From contig OX104124.1 in assembly GCA_944474755.1 (NCBI GenBank), forward strand, positions 2,728,001 to 2,792,000: DNA of 64,000 nt. Reading direction: 5' to 3'. The notes below the pieces were generated by a model that saw only the letters and a list, made by a program, of their open reading frames with translations, was not told the DNA's origin and did no database searches. This document shows positions 56,053 to 64,000 of the stretch, piece by piece. Origin of the DNA: Limnoperna fortunei (taxonomy: Eukaryota; Mollusca; Bivalvia; Mytilida; Modiolidae). Both the position numbers and the translations under genes were made by a program. How positions within the stretch are numbered: position 1 is the stretch's first letter; each line of letters starts with the position of its first letter.

Positions 56053-57235
56053 TTCAGACAGTGAATTAGGAGATAACTGTTCTGACATGTTGCCAGGGTT
56101 TCAGGATGCAGGGAATTTTTTAGGATTTTGAGGGCTTTAGTCACTTTAGCGGATGAGCCGTATAAGCATCTGCTCAGAAGCATGCATTCATTGTACTGGT
56201 GAAATATCATAGTAAAAAAAAAACTGTATTCTTTCAATTGCAGTGTATAAATTGTTTAAAAAAAATGATTATAACAAAATGTTTATAAATTTTCAAAGAA
56301 TTTTAATTTTAAAACTTATTTAAAAAGTGTTTGTATATCAATCGGTAACAATTTTTCATTAAGGGCCGTTGTACTCTTCGTTTTTCTAAGTGGTAGCCAA
56401 CGGTATTTAGACGTATCTCGGATGTACACAAATGGCGCGTAATCCATTTGAAACCAGCAAAACATACGTAAAATGAGTGAAATACGCAAAATCTTTGCAA
56501 TTTTTATTTGCATTACATATTTTATCAAAAGGAGGAAGTCTGTGCGCATCAGTACGATCTACGACACTTTTGTTTGCGTATATTGACCAGGAGCACCACT
56601 TTATCATGTTAATCGGATTACCTGTAAAAACATCGATTCGGCGATTGACACCTGCAGTTTATAACTATCAAGGTGACATAATTAAATTTCCTGTTAATTG
56701 GCGTCGGGGTCATAAATATGTCGTTTTAAAATTGGTAGAATGAATTTGTAACGAAAAATTTTAGTACTTGTTGGAAATCAGGTGACGAAATTGATTTAGA
56801 AATCTATCGTCAATTTTCAAATGATTTCGTCAATGACGAAAGTGGCGAGCGCTAAAAAATTCCCTGCAGGATGTGAATAATGAGAATACTGTTCTGACAT
56901 GTTGTCAGGGCTACAGACAGTGAATAAGGAGAGATATGTTCTGATTTGTTGCCAGGGTTACAGACAGCTAATTAGGAGTTATCTGTTCTGATTTGTTGCC
57001 AGGGTTACAGACATTTAATTAGGAGAATACTGTTCTGACATGTTGTCAGGGCTACAGACAGTGAATAAGGAGAGATCTGTTCTGACATGTTGCCAGGGTT
57101 ACAGACAGTGAATTAGGAGATAACTGTTCTGACATGTTGCCAGGGTTTCAGGCAGTAAATAAGGAGATAACTGTTCTGACATGTTGCGAGAGTTACAGAC
57201 AGTGAAATTAGGAGATAACCCTTCTGACATGTTGC
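56053..57235. repeat. 47-bp minisatellite split by a hAT-like element
   Basis: TGTTCTGACATGTTGCCAGG plus TTACAGACAGTGAATTAGGA recurs at 47-bp spacing (57031, 57078, 57125 and 57172 are exact). One to two units lie left of the insertion at 56109 and about seven lie right of 56873. It fills the intron between the second and third BTB-BACK exons. Confidence 0.88.
56109..56866. mobile_element. hAT-like non-autonomous transposon
   Basis: It begins CAGGGAATTTTTTAG and ends CTAAAAAATTCCCTG, a 15-bp perfect inverted repeat. CAGGATG is directly repeated at 56102-56108 and 56867-56873. CAGGG-type ends and a 7-8-bp duplication fit the hAT superfamily. Interior words (AAGGGCCGTTGTAC, AATGGCGCGTAAT) recur, inverted, in the element at 58929. 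The 88-codon open frame inside (56477-56743) shows no transposase motif. Confidence 0.82.
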
Positions 57236-57346
57236 AGGTGTCAATCTTTAATTCCACTGTCCTCATTTATTTTTGTTGTTGACATTTGCAAAATTCGTAA
57301 AGTTAATATAACATCATGCATTATACACAAATTTGATTGTTTACAG

Positions 57347-57425
57347 TTAATTCAGGAGTTCTCTGGTCTGAAGGATGAATTAGAAAAGTTTATACCAGCA
57401 GAATATCAGGTTCCACAGGAAGATG
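57347..57425 (+). CDS. BTB-BACK gene, third coding exon
   Basis: The acceptor TTGTTTACAG precedes 57347 and the donor GATG|GTATGTG follows 57425. The 79-nt exon enters in phase 0, leaves in phase 1 and reads LIQEFSGLKDELEKFIPAEY, then QVPQED. In kelch-like proteins this is the end of BACK, after which the kelch blades begin; none is seen in the remaining 6.5 kb. Confidence 0.85.
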
Positions 57426-57469
57426 GTATGTGTTAATTAGATGGTAGACAGGTTTGAACTTAATGAAAC

Positions 57470-57487
57470 TCCCCCCCCCCCCCCCCA
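57470..57487. repeat. Poly-C run
   Basis: About 18 uninterrupted cytosines after ACT. A similar poly-G run lies at about 58491-58503 and another at 55313-55327. Lengths are prone to sequencing error. Confidence 0.8.
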
Positions 57488-58128
57488 ATCCTCCTGGGTA
57501 AAAAATGTTCTACAGACACTGGGATAAAGCTGACTATTACTGCCGTTAGTCATCCCAAGATGGTGGCGGTGGAATCCGACGACAATTTATTTTGTCGATA
57601 AAATAACTACTATAGGGTGTCATGAATTGAAGTTGCATTTTTCGATGGGTATTTACAATCTTTTAAAGCAGATATGAAAAATTGTGCTCAAAACTCGAAT
57701 ATAAACTGTTATTTCATTGTACTAGGAAAACTGAGCAATTCTCACTAATTGACACCCTCGCTTCCCAATTTTTAGAGTCCTTGTATGGCTATGGGAAACC
57801 CCAAATATCATTACAATCAAAATGTTAAATATCAGGTGCACAATGGAACTATGTGACAAAGATTCTGTAAAAGTTTATCAAATTTCATTCAGTAGTGTAG
57901 AAGAAGTTGTGGATAAGAGAAAGCAGGGGTATAAAAATGATGAGGTGATCGTAACATGTGAATGATATTTTGTAACGATTATTGTCATCTCTGTTTACTG
58001 TAACGATCATCTAACATATTTTTACATTAAAAATTACAGCTTTATATTTAATTTTTTAGCACCATTTTTCACATCCACATAAAAGGATTATAATTACCTA
58101 TCCAAAAAAAGCAACATTAATTCTTGAC

Positions 58129-58381
58129 AGTGGCCTAGATGGTCGAGTCGTTAAGGTAGTTCGTCTACTGTTGATCACATGGTCTGTCAACACTGACGTC
58201 TCACTGGTGACAGGATTTACTCGACTCAAATCTTAATTGACACAGATTGCCAGTTTTCCTTCCGCAGGTCGGCGTTTGATCTGGGTACTCCTTCTTCCTC
58301 CCCCAATAAAAACTGAAAGCCATGATATAGCAGAAAAGATGGCTGAAAGTGGCATTAAACACCATGTAAAGAAACAAACAA
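58129..58381 (+). mobile_element. SINE, diverged full-length copy with B-box deletion
   Basis: It has a head (GTGGCCTAGATGGTCGAGTC), body (CTTAATTGACACAGATTGCC) and tail (AATAAAAACTGAAAGCCATG) ending GAAACAAACAAA. The B box is shortened (CTGACGTCTCACTG), so polymerase III transcription is unlikely. Confidence 0.85.
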
Positions 58382-58660
58382 ATCAATTCATGGCAACCTG
58401 CAGTTACAGGAAATGGTATGTTGTTGGGATATACACCACCAATATAATCTTTGTTATACGAAAAGCAATAGTTTAAAAGGAATTGGGGTTGGGGGGGGGG
58501 GGGTCTTTGTGGAGAGGAAATTTGTTAAGATTGGTCATTAGAAGTTTAAATCTGTTGACAGATCATACCTATTCTAGCAATCAAATTTTTTGTTCCCATT
58601 GGCCTAGCCATTAAATTTGTAAAATTGGGTGTTCCCCTGTTTGTTCTCATCGTGAATTAA

Positions 58661-58800
58661 GCTGAAATATTGACTGTTCAGTTTTATGGTAGCCAGCTTT
58701 ATTGGTGAGGGATCTGCCAACCATCAGAAGTGATCTTAATAAAGCCGAAATATTGACTGTTCAGTTTTACGTAGCCAGCTTTATTGGGGAGGGATCTGTG
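58661..58800. repeat. Tandem duplication of about 73 bp
   Basis: GAAATATTGACTGTTCAGTT and GTAGCCAGCTTTATTGG with GGAGGGATCTG-like ends occur twice in succession with a few differences. Confidence 0.85.
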
Positions 58801-58928
58801 ATCAGTAAACACTACAATTTCTTTGTGATTTTACAAAGCTTGCCAACCATTTAGTCATGTCTTAATAAAATACTGTTTTCAGGAAGAAAAGGGCTCCAGT
58901 AAAAATCTTTGATAAAAACAATGTCTCC

Positions 58929-59985
58929 CAGGGCTCACCACACTGGGCGAAGTGGGCGACAAAGTCGCCCTACTAGTACCTGAAGTCACCCTAAGGCGCC
59001 TCAAAAGCGAAGTCGAAGTCGCCCTGTCATTTCCCTCAAGTCGCCTTATGGTTCACATAAGATACTTGTTAATCTGGTCCAAATACTTCACCCGGACTAC
59101 CAATTTATCAGTTAATGTGTAATTCCAATAAAAAACGGCAAACAATATGGGTATTTAACATATTTTCAAACGATTTTCGTCTCTCAAATGTATTACGCGC
59201 CATTTGTTTATTTACCGGATGTGACTAATTACCCGAAGTGAACAACGAAGAAAAGTAATGTACAACGGCCCATAATGAAAAATCGTAATTTTTTTGATGA
59301 ACAAACACTTTTAATCGGTGTCAAACTTCAGTTCTTTCAAAGAGTATTGTACTTTAACAATACCTTTTATGGCTACAAGTACTGAAATAGAAAGAAAATG
59401 GTCCCTATATCTGGTGTTTTTTTCCTTGATTAATGATAAAGGTTATGTACTGTTTGATAGTGCATACCATGAATAATAATGCAAAAGAAAGAAAAAAAAA
59501 CTGAATTTATGTGTGTTATGGTTTTAAAACACAAGAGAAATAATCCTGGAAATTGCTGTAAATAATGAAAAATATATGTTAACTACCGCAAAATTTATTA
59601 TTGTACGGTCCCCCCTGACTTCTCCCTATTGTCTCCTGAAGTCTCCCTATCAGGGCCTGACTTCTCCCTGTTTGGCTGCCAGGGAGAAGTCACTTCTCCC
59701 TACTTTTTTAGAGTGTCGTGACCCCTGGTCTCCATANNNNNNNNNNNNNNNNNNNNNNNNNNNNNNNNNNNNNNNNNNNNNNNNNNNNNNNNNNNNNNNN
59801 NNNNNNNNNNNNNNNNNNNNNNNNNNNNNNNNNNNNNNNNNNNNNNNNNNNNNNNNNNNNNNNNNNNNNNNNNNNNNNNNNNNNNNNNNNNNNNNNNNNN
59901 NNNNNNNNNNNNNNNNNNNNNNNNNNNNNNNNNNNNCCAGGGAGAAGTCACTTCTCCCTACTTTTTTAGAGTGTCGTGACCCCTG
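58929..59985. mobile_element. hAT-like element spanning the assembly gap
   Basis: CAGGGCTCACCACAC starts at 58929. GTGTCGTGACCCCTG, its inverted repeat with 13 of 15 matches, ends at 59727 and again at 59985 because of the duplicated gap edges. GTCTCC lies outside both ends (58923-58928 and 59986-59991). Interior sequence near 59190-59280 matches the element at 56109 in inverse orientation. No transposase is seen. Confidence 0.72.
59737..59936. other. Assembly gap (200 N) with identical edges
   Basis: Exactly 200 N, a usual placeholder for unknown size. The 58 bases before it (59679-59736) equal the 58 bases after it (59937-59994). Confidence 0.98.
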
Positions 59986-60006
59986 GTCTCCATATATTTT
60001 TAATTC

Positions 60007-60186
60007 CAGTGGTTAGGCTAGTTTGTCATTAACTATTTATCACTGAGGTTGTGGGTTTGAATCATAATTGACATGGATTGCCAGTTGTCTGTTGTCCTCT
60101 TCGCAAAAAAAACAAGATGCCAAGCCATGTTATAGCTAAGAAAGTTGCTAAATTTGTTGTGTTTAACCCCGTTCAAACAAACAAAC
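60007..60186 (+). mobile_element. Old SINE copy
   Basis: CCAGTGGTTAGGCTAGTT (head), GTTGTGGGTTTGAATC (B box), TTGACATGGATTGCCAG (body) and a decayed tail end in CAAACAAACAAAC. Confidence 0.75.
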
Positions 60187-60222
60187 AATATTAATCTGTA
60201 TAAGTATTCTTTTGTTTTTTAG

Positions 60223-60290
60223 TACATGTATATACCTCTAAATTGAAAGACCATGACTATGAAATATACAAACAAATACGTGGATGTTAA
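60223..60290 (+). CDS. Possible terminal exon of the BTB-BACK gene
   Basis: A good polypyrimidine tract and acceptor (TTCTTTTGTTTTTTAG) end at 60222. Entering in the required phase 1, the frame reads VHVYTSKLKDHDYEIYKQIR and stops at 60288-60290. If used, the product would be a protein of about 260 aa with BTB and BACK but no kelch repeats. Support is only splice signal and phase; a chance frame of 21 codons cannot be excluded. Confidence 0.25.
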
Positions 60291-60567
60291 TAACTGCTTG
60301 GCTTTGATTAATTTGGGGTTCACCATGTGTGAATTCATGAATCAATATGTTTATGGTCAAGTTTGACCAGAAAGTACATCACATTCCCTCAAGGTGCACT
60401 ACAACTTTGCTTCCATGTCTGTCCGTCCGTACCTCCTTAATGTTCTTTTGTTAAGAGAGCAATTATTTTATCTGTATCTCCTTATTAATGTTTTGTTTGT
60501 TTAGGGAGCAGTCAATTTCATTAACCTTCTTAATGCTGTGTTAAAGGAGTATTTACATATCTTTACT

Positions 60568-60945
60568 GGGGCCTCAGTGGCCACATGGTTAAGGGGTTAA
60601 TGTAGTATGTCTACTATTGATCATATGGACTGTCAGCACTGAGGTTGCGGGTTCGATTCTCACTGCCGGCAGGGTGTACTCGACTCCAATCTTAATTGAC
60701 AAGGATTGCCAGTTTTCCTACCGCATGTCGGGGGTTTTCTCCGGGTACTCCGGCTTCCTCCCCTAATAAAAACTGAGATTGCGGGTTCGAGTATCACTGT
60801 GGGAAGGGTCCATTCAACTCCAATCTTAATTGACAAGGATTGCCTGTTTTCCTACTGAAGGTCGAGGGTTTTCCCCTTGTACCAATAAAAAACTGGATGC
60901 CATGTCATGAAAAATTGCTGAAAGTAGGGTTAAACACCTTTTAGA
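60568..60945 (+). mobile_element. SINE with duplicated body (partial dimer)
   Basis: The head and body run normally to CCTAATAAAAACTG at about 60775. The sequence then jumps back to the B-box region (AGATTGCGGGTTCGAGTATC) and runs through a second, diverged body to the tail. B box and body are thus present twice with one head and one tail. Confidence 0.85.
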
Positions 60946-61381
60946 CAATCGGAATGATTGATGCTATATATGGGAAGTAACTCTGGTACAATCAAAATAT
61001 CCAATACATAAATTAGAACATCCTGGTACGGTTCTTTGTAACAAATTAATTCTCTGATTTTTACCTTATAAACAAAACCAATGTCTTTTACCCTAATACC
61101 AATAATATATAGTCTGCTAAAATGGCAATGACATGATTTAAATCACAAATTTATCGTAAATTTTTGTTCTAAATTAGAATTTTTAAAAAAAAAGGTTATA
61201 AAAGTTACTATGCCATAAAAAGTTTTGTTGGAATTAAACTATGAAAATTTATCAGTTCAACATTGCAATAACACCAACATATTCCTTTTTCATTTTATAT
61301 ACACTACTCATGGAAGTGTATATTGAGTTGCAGAATTCCTCAGCTTAAATATGTTGAATATTAATACAAGAAGAATTTGAC

Positions 61382-61573
61382 AGAATATAATTGTTATTCT
61401 GGCTTCACAGACACAGGAGATACTATAAGTTTATTCAGAATCTCCAGATGGATATGATTGCTTATTCCCTGTTTTTTTTATATTCCCTGAGCCAAACTCA
61501 AAGGGAATATGGAACACAGACAGGCAATATAAACCCATATACCCTGTGAAGCCCAAATAACAATTATATTCGG
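61382..61573. mobile_element. Hairpin MITE of about 190 bp inside the foldback element
   Basis: GAATATAATTGTTATTCTGG with CTTCACAG at the left is inverted as CTGTGAAG and CCAAATAACAATTATATTC at the right (26 of 28 match). The centre is also palindromic (TATTCCCTGAG and CAAAGGGAATA). Similar TTATTCTGG and CAGGGAATATC words near 63790-63880 suggest a second copy, split by the SINE at 63452. Confidence 0.72.
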
Positions 61574-61875
61574 TTGATGTCTTCTTACAGGACTAATATC
61601 CATAAGTATATCGTTTATAGATTTGACATTGCTCATGAATGAAGAAAAAACCTAGTATGAACTTACCATCCAACACATTTAAGCTGAGAACTGCTGCACC
61701 TAACCTGTTTCATGAATGATTATACCCCCCGCAAACTTGTTTGGGGGGAATATAGGAATCACCCTGTCTGTCTGTGTTGTCTGTCCACATCCCTTGTAAG
61801 CACAACTCCTCCTAAACCGCTTGATGAAATTTAATGAAAATTGGCATAAAGGAAGTACATTATATGTAGATGTGC

Positions 61876-63000
61876 ATTTTTATTGACCTCAGATATCATT
61901 AAGGGGAGATAATTGTACTTGAAAGCGAAGCGGGGGGTATCCCTTTGTGAGCGTGCTCACAGTCCACACTTGTTTTTGACTGGTCAATTGATGCATACTT
62001 TTTAAGTACTTTCATGTGTATTGTAAATGAAAACGGAAAATGTTGTGTTATTGTTAAATTAGTTGAACTGATAAATTTGCATAGTTTAATTCAAATGAAA
62101 CTTTTTATGGCATTTTAAATTTTATAACCTTGTAAGTTGTTATTTTGGACGACTTTTTCTTTCCAACACATTTGGCTGGATTTCACAGAGTGAAAATCTG
62201 GTTATAATATGGTGAATGTCAAGTGAGCAAGCGGGGAAAAAATTTTCGTTGATTTTTATTGACCTCAGATATCATTAAGGGGAGATAATTGTACTTGAAA
62301 GCGAAGCGGGGGGTATCCCTTTGTGAGCGTGCTCACAGTCCACACTTGTTTTTGACTGGTCAATTGATGCATACTTTTTAAGTACTTTCATGTGTATTGT
62401 AAATGAAAACGGAAAATGTTGTGTTATTGTTAAATTAGTTGAACTGATAAATTTGCATAGTTTAATTCAAATGAAACTTTTTATGGCATTTTAAATTTTA
62501 TAACCTTGTAAGTTGTTATTTTGGACGACTTTTTCTTTCCAACACATTTGGCTGGATTTCACAGAGTGAAAATCTGGTTATAATATGGTGAATGTCAAGT
62601 GAGCAAGCGGGGAAAAAATTTTCGTTGATTTTTATTGACCTCAGATATCATTAAGGGGAGATAATTGTACTTGAAAGCGAAGCGGGGGGTATCCCTTTGT
62701 GAGCGTGCTCACAGTCCACACTTGTTTTTGACTGGTCAATTGATGCATACTTTTTAAGTACTTTCATGTGTATTGTAAATGAAAACGGAAAATGTTGTGT
62801 TATTGTTAAATTAGTTGAACTGATAAATTTGCATAGTTTAATTCAAATGAAACTTTTTATGGCATTTTAAATTTTATAACCTTGTAAGTTATTATTTTGG
62901 ACGACTTTTTCTTTCCAACACATTTGGCTGGATTTCACAGAGTGAAAATCTGGTTATAATATGGTGAATGTCAAGCGAGCAAGCGGGGAAAAAATTTTCG
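61876..63000. repeat. 376-bp tandem triplication
   Basis: TTTTTATTGACCTCAGATAT starts at 61876, 62253 and 62629 (spacing 377 and 376). The three units are almost identical. Each holds GCGAAGCGGGGGGTATCCC, the inverted repeat TGTGAGC-GT-GCTCACA and one right arm of the foldback element. Confidence 0.95.
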
Positions 63001-63451
63001 TAAAAATTTTCTCAGCAATTACTAATCACATTCTCTTGAAACTTGGTATGTAGCATCAGAATGGCCTCCTATAACGTGGAATTAGATTTCAGGTCTGTCG
63101 CTCACCTACTTCCTGTTTAACAAAATCCGGCCATTTCTGTCTTTGAAGGATTTTTATGATAAATTTCAGTTTGGAAGTATGATACAAATCCTTTTGTTGT
63201 CATTTTAGCAGACTATAAATTATGGGTTATCTCCCTTATTAATTTTGAAGACAAATCGTAGACAAAGATGTAAGATTCCGTAAAAGTATTAAGAATCAAT
63301 ATTTCATATCTTTATGTTTTCTTATTTATATTATGTTAAACAAATAATTAGACAATGATTAGACACCATTTTGAAACTGGTTTCAATATCCCCGTCCTTA
63401 CGATTTGATTATCCAATATCCCCTTTCACAGGGAATATGGTCTGATATCCC

Positions 63452-63720
63452 GTGGGGCCTCAGTGGCAGAGTGGTTAAGGTAGTTCGTCTGCTATTGATC
63501 ACTTGGTCTGTCAACAGTGAGATTGCAGGTTCGATTCTCACTGCAGGCAGGGTGTACTCGACTCCAATCTTAATTGACTAGGATTGCCAGTTTTCCTTCC
63601 GCAGCTCGGGGGTTTTTTACAGGTACTTCGGCTTCCTCCCCCCAAAAAAACTGGATGCCATGATATAGCTGAAAAATTGCTGAAAATGGCGTTAAACACA
63701 CCATCAAACAAAGAAACAAA
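63452..63720 (+). mobile_element. tRNA-headed SINE with 10-bp target duplication
   Basis: A full-length copy with head GGGGCCTCAGTGGCAGAGTG, B box GCAGGTTCGATTCTCAC and tail ending AAAGAAACAAA. CTGATATCCC flanks it at 63442-63451 and 63721-63730. Confidence 0.94.
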
Positions 63721-64000
63721 CTGATATCCCCCTCTTGATTAAACAAATCATATTTTAGGAATTCACTGGATACATTACTTAAACAGAATATAGGTTCATA
63801 TTCCCTGTCTTGTGTTCAATATTCCATTCGTCTTCGGCTCAGGGAATATCAAACGGTATCCCCTGTAAAGATCCAGAATAACATATAATATATTGCTAGA
63901 GATTTGGATTGATGTAACAGAAGTTTTGTTCAAGCTTTGCTTCAGTTTTCATAGGCTAATTGAATACTGTTATCTGATTGATCATTTTCCATAAATTTGT

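Larger units (their letters stand above)
61108..63217. mobile_element. Large foldback element with an amplified right arm
   Basis: TATAGTCTGCTAAAATGGCA near 61108 is inverted at 63199-63217 (GTCATTTTAGCAGACTATA). Further in, TGCCATAAAAAGTTTTG and AATTTATCAGTTCAAC (61210-61262) are inverted at about 62057-62108 and again in the two later tandem units. The left arm is about 150 bp. No coding sequence is found. Confidence 0.68.

Noticed and set aside
58056..58090. Candidate BTB-BACK exon after TTTTTTAG at 58055
   Set aside because: In the required phase it stops after seven codons and shows no kelch motif. A similar site at 58882 stops after six codons.
59576..60016. Open frame across the N gap
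   Set aside because: It exists only because N codons are read through; the edges are duplicated transposon end sequence.

Overview
The window is a gene-poor, AT-rich, repeat-dense piece of an animal genome. The gene families, GT-AG introns and repeats fit a bivalve mollusc, plausibly a mytilid mussel. Clues are tRNA-headed SINEs ending in AAAC-type tails, many hairpin MITEs, a CR1-like LINE and Tc1/hAT relics. The organism call is inference; no species-diagnostic gene is present.

Four gene loci are well supported. (1) A single-exon protein of 356 aa with a class I methyltransferase-like fold (1560-2630, minus). (2) A complete organic anion transporter (OATP/SLCO) gene on the minus strand, 7223 to about 30479. 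Its nine coding exons (29526 down to 7223) splice in perfect phase into about 660 codons, including the Kazal-like extracellular segment and the C-terminal last membrane segment. A likely non-coding first exon ends at 30479. (3) A terminal coding exon of an unrecognised Ser/Thr-rich protein (43098-43821, plus). (4) The 5' part of a BTB-BACK (kelch-like family) gene on the plus strand, with exons at 53622-54146, 55617-55775 and 57347-57425 and perhaps a last exon at 60223. No kelch repeats were found before the window ends. A possible small type II membrane protein exon (32739-32933) is weakly supported.

Layout: 0-7 kb holds the methyltransferase, then a MITE (X, 3621-4774) containing a second MITE (Y) that contains a third element (Z). 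7-30.5 kb is the OATP gene. Its introns hold a 4-kb nested Y element (8212-12219), a 26-bp minisatellite (12.4-14.1 kb), a dead CR1-like LINE (15.6-19.3 kb), a 21-bp minisatellite touching an exon, a 61-bp satellite (21.4-22.3 kb), several SINEs and a degenerate Tc1. 30.5-43 kb is mostly mobile-element debris: MITE X, a hAT-like MITE, a LINE relic, SINEs and minisatellites. 43-44 kb is the unknown gene, whose splice acceptor and start have been duplicated. 44-53.5 kb holds RT and Tc1 pseudogenes and minisatellites. 53.6-60.3 kb is the BTB-BACK gene with hAT-like elements and a 200-N assembly gap. 61-64 kb is a large foldback element with a triplicated 376-bp block.

The most unusual observations are as follows. 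Two different TIR elements have inserted at the TATA in the centre of the same imperfectly palindromic MITE. A SINE has had its tRNA-like head amplified 14-15 times. An in-frame 138-bp tandem duplication lies in the BTB-BACK exon. A 46-bp minisatellite supplies the stop codon and C-terminus of the OATP. I saw no coherent undescribed multi-gene system.
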